From: Acidobacteriota bacterium
GTDB lineage: Bacteria > Acidobacteriota > Vicinamibacteria > Vicinamibacterales > UBA8438
Reading direction: 5' to 3'
DNA: 43,985 bases
Assembly (NCBI GenBank): GCA_011523845.1
Contig: WTFV01000069.1
Location: 1-43,985, forward strand
A program made the position numbers and the translations under genes. This document shows, one piece after another, positions 1 to 8,514 of this stretch. Positions within the stretch are counted from its first letter, which is position 1. Each line of letters opens with the position of its first letter. The notes beneath the pieces are model-generated. The model saw only the letters and a program-made list of their open reading frames with translations, ran no database searches and was not told where the DNA came from.

Positions 1-700
1 CGCAGCCCTGCCAGTCCACCACCGCGAAGTCGTCGCCGATGGGAGCGTCGACGCTGGCCGAGGCGACGTTGGCCGAGCCGCCCGCGCCGCCAGACGAGCC
101 GCCGGCAGCGGAGCCGGCCCCGGTCGCGGCGCCGCCGCCGGCTTCGGGGGCGAAGAACAGGTTCTCCGCCCGGTAGTCGCCGTGGACGAAGGTCCTGGGC
201 CTAGCCGCGACCGCCGCGTAGTGCGCGCTGATCCTCGGCCCCGGCCTCGGCCAACTAGCGGGTCTGCGGGGAGAAGGAGTCGCCGAAGCGCTCGAGAACG
301 ATAGGAAGGCACAACAGACAGACGGCCTGCATCGAGCGCCGGAACTTCGGACCGAGGATGTCGCTGCACCCGGCCAGGACCGGGGTGATCGACCGCGCCC
401 CAGAACTGTCCGTGCAGCTTGGCGATCTCCCGTACCGCGAGCCTCGCCCGGCCGGCCGGGACGCCCGCGACCTGGACCGGCGCCTCCAGGTCGCGCAGGT
501 CTTCGAGCACCAGGACGAAGCGGTGCGTAGCTTCGTCGAAATCGCCGCACAGGAGGGTCGGGGACCACACGCGCGCCTGCCGCGCTATGCGGCGGTAGTA
601 CAGGCGCTCGCGCTCGTGCATCGACAGCCACTTGGCGAACCGGAACGCCCTGCGGTTCGCGGTTGGCAGCTTGACGAATGACGGTCGCAGGGTCCGCTGC
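1..700 (-). pseudogene. APH-like phosphotransferase, decayed, runs off window edge
   Basis: Minus-strand reading gives consecutive pieces of an aminoglycoside/choline-kinase-like phosphotransferase. A long piece near 400-680 contains VLVLEDLRDLEAP and AKLHGQFWG, which resembles the hinge and helix of the APH fold. Near 150-200 is the catalytic loop HGDYRAENLFF (HxDxxxxN type), and at the very edge VVDWQGC supplies the metal-binding Asp. The pieces lie in different frames: a shift near 400 and an in-frame TAG near 258 break the gene. A Gly/Ala/Ser-rich stretch separates the catalytic loop from the DWQ motif. The rest of the gene lies outside the window. The substrate cannot be told. Confident about family and decay, less so about exact limits. 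Confidence 0.7.
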
Positions 701-979
701 GACGCCGCCGTCGGCCCTCAGGTGACAGCGCAGGAGCCTCCCCGAAGGCAATGGTGGCCGACCCGAGATCCTCGACGACGACGTCTCGTATCGCCGGGCA
801 ATCGGCTACGCGGCCCGCGGCCAACGCCTGCTGCATTCAGTCCGCGTCAATCGCGGCCGGGTCGTCGAGAAGGGGCGGGCGGCTCGTCATGTCGATTTCG
901 TCCCGTCCGCCGTGTCCGTCGCGCGCGTGAGGTTCGTGTTTCCCCTACCCGCGCCTCGCGACCGATCGAAAGGGCGCCG

Positions 980-1600
980 TCACTCGACCTCGATGAAGAT
1001 CGGGTTCGAATAGAATCACAGGGCGTGCCAAAGGTTCTCCTCGGGTCCGTCCATCGGAGGCTCGATGTCTTCGGTGCTGGTGCCGCGCACCCGCACGTGC
1101 AGGTCGCGGTCCGTCGGCAGCACCGTCCGGACGGCGTAGCGGTCTGCGTCGCGGGTCAGCACGTCGCGCGTGAACCGGGCGAAGACCCGCGTCGTGGGGT
1201 TGCGGTCGTTCGCCGGCCCCCGCACCTGGCCCACGATCAGGTCGACCCGCAAAACCGCGGGGTTCTCGCCCGACTCGTTCGCGGTCTCCAGGTTGCCGAA
1301 CCGGACGGTCGCGGTGACCTCTGCCCCCGGCGCGACCCGCAGGGTGCCGCGTCGGGGGCCATCGTGGACCAGAGGGAGGAACGATTGTTGTTCGAGATGC
1401 TGCTCCCGCGCGGGCACGCCAACCTCGCCACCGCAATTCACCGTGTTGAGTTGCACCAGTGCTTGAGGTCTAGCGCAACCTGCTGGCGGACTCCCGGCGT
1501 TCGCGAACAGCGCCCTCTGCTGCTCGGGCGTGGTCGGGACCATGTTCCCAATCTCCGTGTCCGCCAGCGCAGCAGCCTGCATCGGCACCATGTGCGGAAG
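980..1600 (-). pseudogene. Remnant of an unrecognised protein with premature stop near its C-terminus
   Basis: A coherent minus-strand reading runs from about 1600 and includes VQLNTVNCGGEVGV, LRVAPGAEVTATVRFGN and RDLHVRVRGTSTED. It stops at a TGA (1016-1018), but the same frame continues for 11 more residues (FYSNPIFIEVE) to a natural stop at 980. The ending WFYSNPIFIEV would be regained if the TGA were TGG, a single-base change. Such 'SNPI' endings are seen in PHP/CehA-type metallohydrolases, but that match is weak. The N-terminal part is not recognisable and the gene is probably truncated there. Function unknown. Confidence 0.45.
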
Positions 1601-1770
1601 CGGGGCAACATCCGGAGCAACATCCCCAACTGGTTCGTGGATAGCATCGGCCGCCCCAACTTGGCCTTTGTCATGCGAAGGCTGGGCGAAGTCGGGCCGG
1701 TGGGTACATTCCAGTCTTCTCTCCAGTCCCCCTTCGATATGGCCTCGTTGGCGCGCACGGAGTACTCTGC

Positions 1771-2091
1771 ATGAACTGGCGTTCCAAGCGGCTGTCATCC
1801 TCGAACTCCGGGGTACCCGCAGCCGCCGGCGTCTATGTGATCGGGCACAGAGACACGCTGCATGACCTTGAGATCAGGCGTACGTACGTCTACGTCGGGG
1901 AGACAGCGAATCTGCGGCGTCGATTACGCGAGCACTTGCCCCACAACGAGGAGAACCCCGAGCTACGAGATTACATCGCGGACAATTACGACGCCGCCAT
2001 CTGCTGGTACGCGCGTGTACCGTTTACCGAGACCAAGGGTATCGAGGCAGATCTAATCTGCAAACTGGATCCGTGCTTTAACAAGCGATGA
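1771..2091 (+). CDS. Small GIY-YIG nuclease domain protein
   Basis: A 106-residue single-domain protein. The two signature strands are GVYVIG (residues about 16-21) and YVYVGET (about 36-42). They are followed by the conserved Arg-rich helix NLRRRLREHL and a late Glu in KGIEADLICKLD, the usual metal ligand of GIY-YIG nucleases. The domain is minimal, with no visible DNA-binding extension, so specificity may come from a partner. The ATG follows a GGAG about 10 nt upstream. Its stop overlaps the next gene's start (ATGA at 2088-2091), so it is translationally coupled to the DGQHR gene. GIY-YIG domains cut or nick DNA in repair, homing and restriction; here its place at the head of a Dnd-linked operon suggests a defence effector. 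That role is inference. Confidence 0.8.
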   Translation: MNWRSKRLSSSNSGVPAAAGVYVIGHRDTLHDLEIRRTYVYVGETANLRRRLREHLPHNEENPELRDYIADNYDAAICWYARVPFTETKGIEADLICKLDPCFNKR

Positions 2092-3740
2092 ACCAGTCTG
2101 ACTACTACGAGGAAGACGAAATGAGCGATATAGACTACGACGCGGTCACCGACGTTCTGAAGCAAGAGGCGAAGAAACAGCAGGCTCTGAGTTTGTTACT
2201 CGGGGAACTTCGTGGGAAGGGCGAGCACCACTTGGCCATTCAGGTGCACATGGGTGATGTCAATTCGTACATCACTTCCGTTCCCCTCGGGTGGATCGAC
2301 AACAAGGTCGGCTTCGCTGCTGACCTTCCCATCTTCAAGGAGAGCATCGAGGGATCGAGACGCATCGCTATTGACCCGGTAACGATTCGGACGGTCACGC
2401 AGCGGAACCCAGATTGGCGACGCCAGCAGGACATGGCAGCCTACCTTGCTGGTTCTCGCCACCACAAGTTTCCGCCCCTGCTGGTTGTCGCTTACCAGCA
2501 CTGGATCTACGAGAGAGACAGCGACAAGTGGGGTCCTGACGACAAGGCAATGCAGGATAGCCTTACCGTCACCGGCCTGGAGTCGAGCGGCACCTACTGG
2601 GATCTCGACGACGGCAATACACAGTTCTACGCTCTCGATGGACAGCACCGGCTTATGGCAATCCAGGGCCTGAAGGAGCTGGTTACTAGCGGAAGCCTCC
2701 ACGCCATGGACGAGAATCGGAAGCCGAAGAACCAGGCACCGTTGACCCGGGACAAGCTCATCGGGTACCTCCAAGCGAGTATCGGTGGAGACAAGAGTGC
2801 CATTCATGAACGCATGCAACGTCTCATGGAGGAGCGCATCGGGATAGAAATCGTGCCGGCGGTCCTTACGGGGGAAACCTTCGTTCAGGCCCTGCGCCGG
2901 CTTCGTCAACTCTTCGTTGATGTCAACCAGAATGCGAAGCCGCTTACCAAGCCGGAGTTGGCTCAGCTCGACGAGAATAACGGTTTCAGGATTGTTGCCC
3001 GGAACTTGATGAGTGAGCACGCTCTGCTAGGCACTGGTACGAATGCTGCTGGGGAGGCATTCGCCCGGGTGGATGCAAAGAATCCAACCTTGCGCGATAG
3101 CTCCGTCTCCTATACGACTCTGCATCACCTGTCGATAATCGTTGAGAGTTATTTGGTCGAACGGAAGACGCCCGAAAAGGTTGCTTCTTGGCGCCCGCTC
3201 GTCAATAATCTCTATCAGCGGCCGGATGACGAGAGCCTTGCCTCAGGTACTTCAGCCATGATCGAGTACTTCGATGCGCTCGAACGTTTGCCATCCCACA
3301 AGGCCTTTATCCAAGGAAAGCCCGCTGGCGACATCAGAAAGGATGAGGATAATATCCTGTTTAGACCGCTCGTCCAGACGGCACTTGCTGAAGCCATCGG
3401 CAAGCTGTCCCAAAAGGGCATTTCGCTCAGCACTATTGGTGATGTCTTGGCCGACCAGGAAGCCCGCGGCCAGCTGAGACTGACGGACCGATCAACGCCC
3501 TGGTTTGGTGTTCTCTGTGATCCGGTGTCCCATAAGATGCGCCGTTACGCCCGGAACGAGGCGCTTTGCTGTCGGCTGTTCCAGTACCTCCTCGGCGGAG
3601 GAATTCCCGACGATGTGGAGAGGGAAGATCTCCGAGCGGCATTCGCAAGCGAGCGCTGCGTCGACGACGACGAAGCGATCGACCTCAATGGTGACAGGGT
3701 CAAAGTCGACGACCTCAGGCTTCCCAATCCTTGGCGGTAA
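2088..3740 (+). CDS. DGQHR domain protein, DndB-like, large form
   Basis: A 550-residue protein with the hallmark YALDGQHRLMAI (D184-R188) and, further on, FVDVNQNAKPLTK, equivalent to the F-x-D-x-N segment after DGQHR in DndB proteins. It is much longer than the DndB encoded 2 kb downstream (363 aa) and diverges from it, so it is a paralogue rather than a copy. The extra length lies mainly in the C-terminal half (about 300-550), where no known domain is recognised. DGQHR proteins occur with Dnd and other mobile defence loci; DndB itself acts as a transcriptional regulator. The gene overlaps the GIY-YIG gene by 4 nt and the next gene by 1 nt (TAATG). That tight coupling implies a stoichiometric complex or a linked response. 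Its precise role is unknown. Confidence 0.8.
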   Translation: MNQSDYYEEDEMSDIDYDAVTDVLKQEAKKQQALSLLLGELRGKGEHHLAIQVHMGDVNSYITSVPLGWIDNKVGFAADLPIFKESIEGSRRIAIDPVTIRTVTQRNPDWRRQQDMAAYLAGSRHHKFPPLLVVAYQHWIYERDSDKWGPDDKAMQDSLTVTGLESSGTYWDLDDGNTQFYALDGQHRLMAIQGLKELVTSGSLHAMDENRKPKNQAPLTRDKLIGYLQASIGGDKSAIHERMQRLMEERIGIEIVPAVLTGETFVQALRRLRQLFVDVNQNAKPLTKPELAQLDENNGFRIVARNLMSEHALLGTGTNAAGEAFARVDAKNPTLRDSSVSYTTLHHLSIIVESYLVERKTPEKVASWRPLVNNLYQRPDDESLASGTSAMIEYFDALERLPSHKAFIQGKPAGDIRKDEDNILFRPLVQTALAEAIGKLSQKGISLSTIGDVLADQEARGQLRLTDRSTPWFGVLCDPVSHKMRRYARNEALCCRLFQYLLGGGIPDDVEREDLRAAFASERCVDDDEAIDLNGDRVKVDDLRLPNPWR

Positions 3741-4678
3741 TGTCACGGCACCAGACCGATTGCCCCGTGCCCGAAGGGGTTTCGTTCAAGAGCCTGGGTG
3801 ATGTCAACCGCCTCGGGGTCGGGTTCTGCGCGGATGCCTATGCTCCGAAAAACGTTGCCGGGATTCAGAGCTACCGGGCGTTCAGGATGCAGTGTCTTGC
3901 GACAACTCTGCGCATCTTGGATGCCTGCCGACCGCCCGCACGGTCGGTGATCAGTGTGAGGCTGAAGCGCCTCGACAGCATCCGCCGGAAGATCACCCGT
4001 CCAGATGCAAACTTCAGGCTTAGTACCCTGGATGATGTCATCGGCGCTCGGGTGATATGCCAAAGCGTCACGGCAGTAGTCGCTCTGAGCGCTCGGATCA
4101 AATTGTCGCCACGCGTCCACCGAATCAAGGACTACATTGAAGCCCCGGCGACCACAGGGTACCGTGGCATCCACCACATTATGCGGTTCGACCAGCCTGT
4201 GTCACCGGACAGGTCGCTGACCGTTCGCTTCGAAATTCAAGCCAGGACGTACCTCCAGCACCGCTGGGCCGTCTGGTCCGAAAGCCATGGCGAGAAGGCA
4301 AAGCTCGGTAAAGGCGACGTAGCCCGCCAGCAAGAGCTGCGGAGCGTGGCTTGGGAGCTCGCGCAGTGGGAACAGGACAATCCTGCCCGAGAGCAAGCTG
4401 AACTTCTACCGTATTCGGGCGTTCAGACTGTTGCCGTCTGCTGGCGGCCTCCCCACGGTCCCGCCACGCGATTGCTATTCCACGATGATGTCGGTGGGGC
4501 CGTGTCTTGGTTGAACCATCTCGAAACCGCCTATTCGGCGCAGAGAGAGAATGCGCTTCTGCTCGTGGGGCTAGCGGATCACGAAGAGATTGAGCGGGCG
4601 CTCCGCTTTACACACCCGCTCTACATCGGAGCTCGGCCCGTCGACCCACGATTGTACGCTCCATTCGGATCGCGCTGA
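3740..4678 (+). CDS. RelA/SpoT-type nucleotide synthetase (small alarmone synthetase or toxSAS-like)
   Basis: A 312-residue protein with one RelA/SpoT synthetase domain. Visible motifs: the basic RLKRLDSIRRKI segment, DDVIGARV (D98-V105; D99 aligns with the catalytic Asp), GYRGIHH (from G140) and FEIQART (E165 aligns with the catalytic Glu), then HRWAVWSESH. The key catalytic positions look intact. There is no HD hydrolase, TGS or ACT domain, so no self-limiting activity is seen. Residues about 190-312 form an unrecognised C-terminal region. The ATG at 3740 overlaps the preceding stop (TAATG); an in-frame TTG at 3731 is the alternative start. Relatives make (p)ppGpp or ppApp, or, as toxSAS enzymes, pyrophosphorylate tRNA. 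Its place in a Dnd-linked operon suggests a signalling or abortive-infection effector (inference). It ends 10 nt from the converging dndA stop. Confidence 0.82.
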   Translation: MSRHQTDCPVPEGVSFKSLGDVNRLGVGFCADAYAPKNVAGIQSYRAFRMQCLATTLRILDACRPPARSVISVRLKRLDSIRRKITRPDANFRLSTLDDVIGARVICQSVTAVVALSARIKLSPRVHRIKDYIEAPATTGYRGIHHIMRFDQPVSPDRSLTVRFEIQARTYLQHRWAVWSESHGEKAKLGKGDVARQQELRSVAWELAQWEQDNPAREQAELLPYSGVQTVAVCWRPPHGPATRLLFHDDVGGAVSWLNHLETAYSAQRENALLLVGLADHEEIERALRFTHPLYIGARPVDPRLYAPFGSR

Positions 4679-4688
4679 CGGCGCACTT

Positions 4689-5834
4689 TCATCGTAGAGA
4701 GCTGATCCGTTCCGCCACTGCCTCCCAATTGACGTCGGGTGTCAAGTGGCACCACGACATCCGCACGGCTCCTGCCACCTCTTCCGGCGGCAGACCCATG
4801 GCCTTCAGGACATGACTCGGAGCGTACCGCTGTGATGTGCATGCCGACCCGTTTGAAACAGCTACTAGATCGCGCAACCCGACCATGAGCGCCTCGGAGT
4901 CGACGCCGCCGACGGAAAAGTTCAGCACGTGGGGCAGGGAGCTTTCCAGGGCGCCGTGGATTCGGATCTGCAGCGGCTGTAGAGCATTCAGCGCGCGCTC
5001 GCGTACCGCGGCGCACCGCGCTCGGCGCGCGGCCACTTCGGATCGCGCTCTTTCGGCTGCGGCTCCGAAGCCTGCGATGAGTGCGACCGGCAACGTCCCT
5101 GGTCGCAGCCCGCGTTCCTGGCCACCGCCGTGCATCAGGCCGGCCAGCGGCACTTTGTCGAATCCGCGTCGGCGCGTCACCAGCGCTCCGACCCCAGTGG
5201 GACCGTACACCTTGTGCGAGCTGATGCTCACCAAGTCGATCCGTCGAGAGCGCAGCGACTGCAGTTCCTTGCCGAAACCCTGTGCCGCGTCCACGTGTAG
5301 ATAGGCGGCATGCCCCTCAAGCACCGTCGCGATGGCGTCGACGGGCTGCCGCACACCGGTCTCGTTGTTGACCTGCATCACAGAAACCAGCAGCGTGTCG
5401 TCGCGCACGGCTGCGCGCACGGCATCGGGCCGCACCGCCCCGTCGTTCCCGGGCGGGACCAGCGTGACGTCGAACCCTCTTGCCACTAGAGTCTGTAGCG
5501 GTTCCAGGACAGCCTTGTGCTCGATTTCTGTTGACACGACGTGGCAACGCCCTTTGGCCTGCCCGAACGCCGCTAGGCCCAAGAGCGCCAAGTTGTCGCT
5601 CTCCGTCGCGCCACTCGTGAACACGACCTCGTCCGGCCGGGCTCCGACGACATCAGCGACTTGGTCGCGCGCCCGCTCTACCGCTTTGCGTGCCCGCAAC
5701 CCGTATTCGTGCGTCCTGCTGCCGGCGTTGCCGACGTCGCTGAGCCACCCGAGCACCACCTCCTGGGCCACGGGATCCATGGGCGCTGTCGCGTTGCAGT
5801 CGAGGTAGATCGGTCCGGGTTGTATGTTTCTCAT
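4689..5834 (-). CDS. dndA: Cysteine desulfurase DndA/IscS-like
   Basis: A 381-residue PLP-dependent class V aminotransferase-fold enzyme that takes sulfur from cysteine as a persulfide. It contains the PLP lysine K208 in SISSHKVYGP, the His-rich STEIEHKAV segment, and the persulfide Cys C332 in VSNGSACTSQ. Length and spacing match IscS/DndA. In Dnd systems DndA provides sulfur for phosphorothioation and helps assemble the DndC iron-sulfur cluster. It is divergent from dndB, with 81 nt between the starts, as in classical dnd clusters. The ATG at 5834 was chosen; an in-frame TTG at 5861 is possible, and a GGAGGG sits between them. A housekeeping or tRNA-thiolation desulfurase is the alternative, but context favours DndA. 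Confidence 0.9.
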   Translation of the reverse strand: MRNIQPGPIYLDCNATAPMDPVAQEVVLGWLSDVGNAGSRTHEYGLRARKAVERARDQVADVVGARPDEVVFTSGATESDNLALLGLAAFGQAKGRCHVVSTEIEHKAVLEPLQTLVARGFDVTLVPPGNDGAVRPDAVRAAVRDDTLLVSVMQVNNETGVRQPVDAIATVLEGHAAYLHVDAAQGFGKELQSLRSRRIDLVSISSHKVYGPTGVGALVTRRRGFDKVPLAGLMHGGGQERGLRPGTLPVALIAGFGAAAERARSEVAARRARCAAVRERALNALQPLQIRIHGALESSLPHVLNFSVGGVDSEALMVGLRDLVAVSNGSACTSQRYAPSHVLKAMGLPPEEVAGAVRMSWCHLTPDVNWEAVAERISSLR

Positions 5835-5915
5835 CGCCGTGGTATGTTTCCCTCCGAGCAAACTGTTTGCTTGATCCGCCGATCACTCTAGCGCGGTTGC
5901 TCAGAGGAGGCAAGC
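5823..5915. promoter_or_regulatory. Divergent dndA/dndB promoter region with operator-like repeats
   Basis: The gap between the two start codons holds a perfect 15-nt interrupted palindrome, AGCAAAC-T-GTTTGCT (5857-5871). A direct repeat GTATGTTTC occurs at 5822-5830 and 5842-5850, 20 bp apart, about two helical turns. A strong ribosome site GAGGAGG precedes dndB. DndB proteins repress dnd transcription in studied strains, so these repeats are candidate operators for DndB or the larger DGQHR paralogue. The binding role is inferred; the repeats themselves are read directly. Confidence 0.55.
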
Positions 5916-7007
5916 ATGACCGGCTTCGAGTACGTCTTTCCCGCCATCCGGGGCATCCAGGCCGGCCGCGAGTACTACGTCTCGATGTGTCCGATGCGCC
6001 TCCTTCCGAAGATCTTCCTGTTCGACGAAGTGGAGCTCGTGCCGGAGCTGCGAGCGCAGCGCCTGATCAACAAGTCGCGGCTCCCGGAGATGACCCGCTA
6101 CATAACGTCGAACCCTGACACGTACGTGTTCTCCGCGATCACGGTCTCGGTCGACGCCCAAGCTCGGTTCGACAGCATTGCCGAGGAAGGCGACGCCAAC
6201 CGGGTTGGGATGCTGCACATCCCGATGTCAGCACGCTTCATCCTCAACGACGGCCAGCATCGCCGCGCCGCCATGGAGCGCGCCCTGCGTGAGAAGCCCG
6301 ACCTCGGCGACGAGACCATAGCTGTCGTTTTCTTCCTGGATCCCGGCCTTGAGCGCTGTCAGCAGATGTTCGCCGATCTCAACCGCTACGCGATCCGGCC
6401 ATCGAAGTCTCTGAGCATCCTCTACGACCACCGTGACTCTACCGCCCAGCTCACCAAGGCTCTCATTGCGAAGTCGCCAGCGTTCAGAGATCTCGTCGAG
6501 CTCGAGAAAACCAGTCTGGCCCCGCGCTCGCGTCGCCTCTTCACTCTCAGTGCCCTGTACCACGCGACGGCTGAGCTCTTGGCGGGAATGGAGGGCGAAC
6601 CTCAGCAACTTGCGGAGCTGGCGGTTTCGTACTGGGAAGCTATCGCGTCGCGCTTCCCGGAGTGGCAGAGCGTTCGTCTCGGGGAGCTGTCCGCTGGCGA
6701 GGTCCGCACGGACTACATCCACACGCACGGCGTCGTGCTGCAGGCGCTCGGCCGCGTCGGCAACGCGCTTGTTCGACGGAGCCCGCAGCAGTGGGCAAAG
6801 CGACTTGCGGCGCTTGAGCGCATCGATTGGCGCCGAACCAACAGCACCCAGTGGGAGGGTCGCGCCCTGTCCGGCGGCAGGATCTCGAAAGCCGGCCACA
6901 GTGTGCTGCTCACCGCCAACGTGATCAAGGGTCGCCTCCGCTGTCCACTCACCCCCGAGGAGGAGGCCGTTGAGCAGGCCCACGCCCGAGGTACGTCCGA
7001 TGCCTAG
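5916..7007 (+). CDS. dndB: DndB, DGQHR-domain regulator of DNA phosphorothioation
   Basis: A 363-residue protein with the DGQHR motif at D112-R116 (FILNDGQHRRAAM) and FADLNRYAIRPSKSLSILYDHRD, a highly characteristic DndB segment. DndB is a DNA-binding negative regulator of dnd transcription that tunes the modification level. The start is supported by GAGGAGG just upstream. The 3' end overlaps dndC by 8 nt. Gene order dndB-C-D-E divergent from dndA is the classical arrangement. The gene is visibly less GC-rich than the debris to its left and right. The call is secure. Confidence 0.93.
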   Translation: MTGFEYVFPAIRGIQAGREYYVSMCPMRLLPKIFLFDEVELVPELRAQRLINKSRLPEMTRYITSNPDTYVFSAITVSVDAQARFDSIAEEGDANRVGMLHIPMSARFILNDGQHRRAAMERALREKPDLGDETIAVVFFLDPGLERCQQMFADLNRYAIRPSKSLSILYDHRDSTAQLTKALIAKSPAFRDLVELEKTSLAPRSRRLFTLSALYHATAELLAGMEGEPQQLAELAVSYWEAIASRFPEWQSVRLGELSAGEVRTDYIHTHGVVLQALGRVGNALVRRSPQQWAKRLAALERIDWRRTNSTQWEGRALSGGRISKAGHSVLLTANVIKGRLRCPLTPEEEAVEQAHARGTSDA

Positions 7008-8514
7008 TTCTGAGCCACGGTCTGTCTTCGCGGGGGCCGGCTTGAAGCGGACGATCCGCGCGGTCGAGCGCGAAATCGCGGAGCTCTACACGGCCGACGC
7101 GATCCCTTGGGTTGTCGGCTACAGTGGAGGCAAGGACTCCACGGCGGTGCTCCAGCTCGTGTGGCGGGCCCTTTCGTCCCTTCCGCCTGAACGGCGTTCC
7201 AAGCCTGTCCACGTCATCAGTACCGACACGTTGGTCGAGAACCCCATCGTCGCGGCCTGGGTCACCACGTCCCTCGACTCGATGTCCGCTGCGGCCGGCG
7301 ATCAAGGACTTCCGGTTTCGGCTCACCGGCTCACGCCTGCGGTCGAGGACTCGTTCTGGGTCAACCTCATCGGGCGTGGTTATCCCGCCCCGCGGCCGAA
7401 GTTCCGTTGGTGCACCGAGCGCCTCAAGATCCATCCCTCGACGCGCTTTATCACGTCGGTGGTCGAGCGACACGGCGAAGCGATCCTTGTCCTCGGCACC
7501 CGGAGGGCCGAAAGCGCGGCCCGCGCCCGCGTGATGGAGCGCTACGAGCGCGTCCGTACGCGCGAGCGCCTCAGTCCGAACGGCGACCTTCCCAATTCCT
7601 ACGTCTACACGCCGGTCGAGGACTGGACCAACGACGACGTCTGGATGTTCCTCATGCAATTCCAGAATCCATGGGGATACGACAACAAGGACCTGCTCGG
7701 CATGTACCAGGGTGCCTCTCCAGATGGCGAGTGCCCGCTCGTGGTCGACACGAGTACGCCGAGCTGCGGCGACAGTCGCTTCGGCTGTTGGGTCTGTACC
7801 CTCGTCGATCAGGACAAGTCCATGCAGGCGATGATCCGAAACGATGAGGAAAAGGAGTGGATGCTACCGCTCCTTGAGCTCCGAAACCGTCTTGACCCTC
7901 CGAAGACGCCGGATGGAGATCGATCACTACGCGACTTCCGCCGTATGAACGGGGCCGTCCAGCTCTTCCACGATCGACCTATACCCGGCCCCTACACGCA
8001 AGAGGCGCGCCAATCGTGGCTGTGCCAAGTGCTGGAGGCCCAACAGCACGTTCGGGCGCGGGGTCCCGAAGCCGTACGGGGCATTGACCTCATCACGCTT
8101 GACGAGCTCGAAGTCATCCGGCGCATCTGGGTCGTCGAGAAGCACGAGATCGAAGATTCTCTCCCGCGCATCTACAAGGAAGCCACCGGCGTGCCTTATC
8201 CGGGACGGCACCTTGACGACAATGCCACATTGGGTGCCGACGAGATAGCGTTGCTTCAGGAACTCTGCGAAGGGGACCAGATGCACTTTCAGTTGGTACG
8301 CGAGCTGCTTTCCCTTGAGAGACAGCACAAGTCGATGCTTCGCCGGACCGGGCTCTTCGATGCCATCGAGAAGGCTTTTTTCCGCAGCTTCTATGCTGGC
8401 GAGGAAGACGCTCTTGGGCGCGCCCGGCAGCGCCGCGACGCGCTCACCGCCGCCCGTGAGCGGCTGTTCGGCCAGTCCGATCCGGAAATTCGCCAACAGA
8501 GGGACGCAACGTGA
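7000..8514 (+). CDS. dndC: DndC, PAPS-reductase-like sulfurtransferase
   Basis: A 504-residue protein with an ATP-pyrophosphatase P-loop, GYSGGKDSTAV (S42-S47), as in PAPS reductases, followed by PKFRWCTERLKI. Four cysteines, C245, C256, C263 and C266 (in GECP and SCGDSRFGCWVC), form the DndC iron-sulfur cluster site. DndC activates the DNA phosphate with ATP and passes on sulfur derived from DndA. The ATG at 7000 has a GAGG upstream and overlaps the end of dndB; an in-frame TTG at 6970 is less likely. The stop overlaps the dndD start (GTGA). All key residues are present, so it is probably active. Confidence 0.94.
   Translation: MPSSEPRSVFAGAGLKRTIRAVEREIAELYTADAIPWVVGYSGGKDSTAVLQLVWRALSSLPPERRSKPVHVISTDTLVENPIVAAWVTTSLDSMSAAAGDQGLPVSAHRLTPAVEDSFWVNLIGRGYPAPRPKFRWCTERLKIHPSTRFITSVVERHGEAILVLGTRRAESAARARVMERYERVRTRERLSPNGDLPNSYVYTPVEDWTNDDVWMFLMQFQNPWGYDNKDLLGMYQGASPDGECPLVVDTSTPSCGDSRFGCWVCTLVDQDKSMQAMIRNDEEKEWMLPLLELRNRLDPPKTPDGDRSLRDFRRMNGAVQLFHDRPIPGPYTQEARQSWLCQVLEAQQHVRARGPEAVRGIDLITLDELEVIRRIWVVEKHEIEDSLPRIYKEATGVPYPGRHLDDNATLGADEIALLQELCEGDQMHFQLVRELLSLERQHKSMLRRTGLFDAIEKAFFRSFYAGEEDALGRARQRRDALTAARERLFGQSDPEIRQQRDAT

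Noticed and set aside
632..1774. 380-aa + strand open reading at the left end
   Set aside because: It runs antisense to two recognisable minus-strand remnants and is an Arg/Pro-rich shadow.
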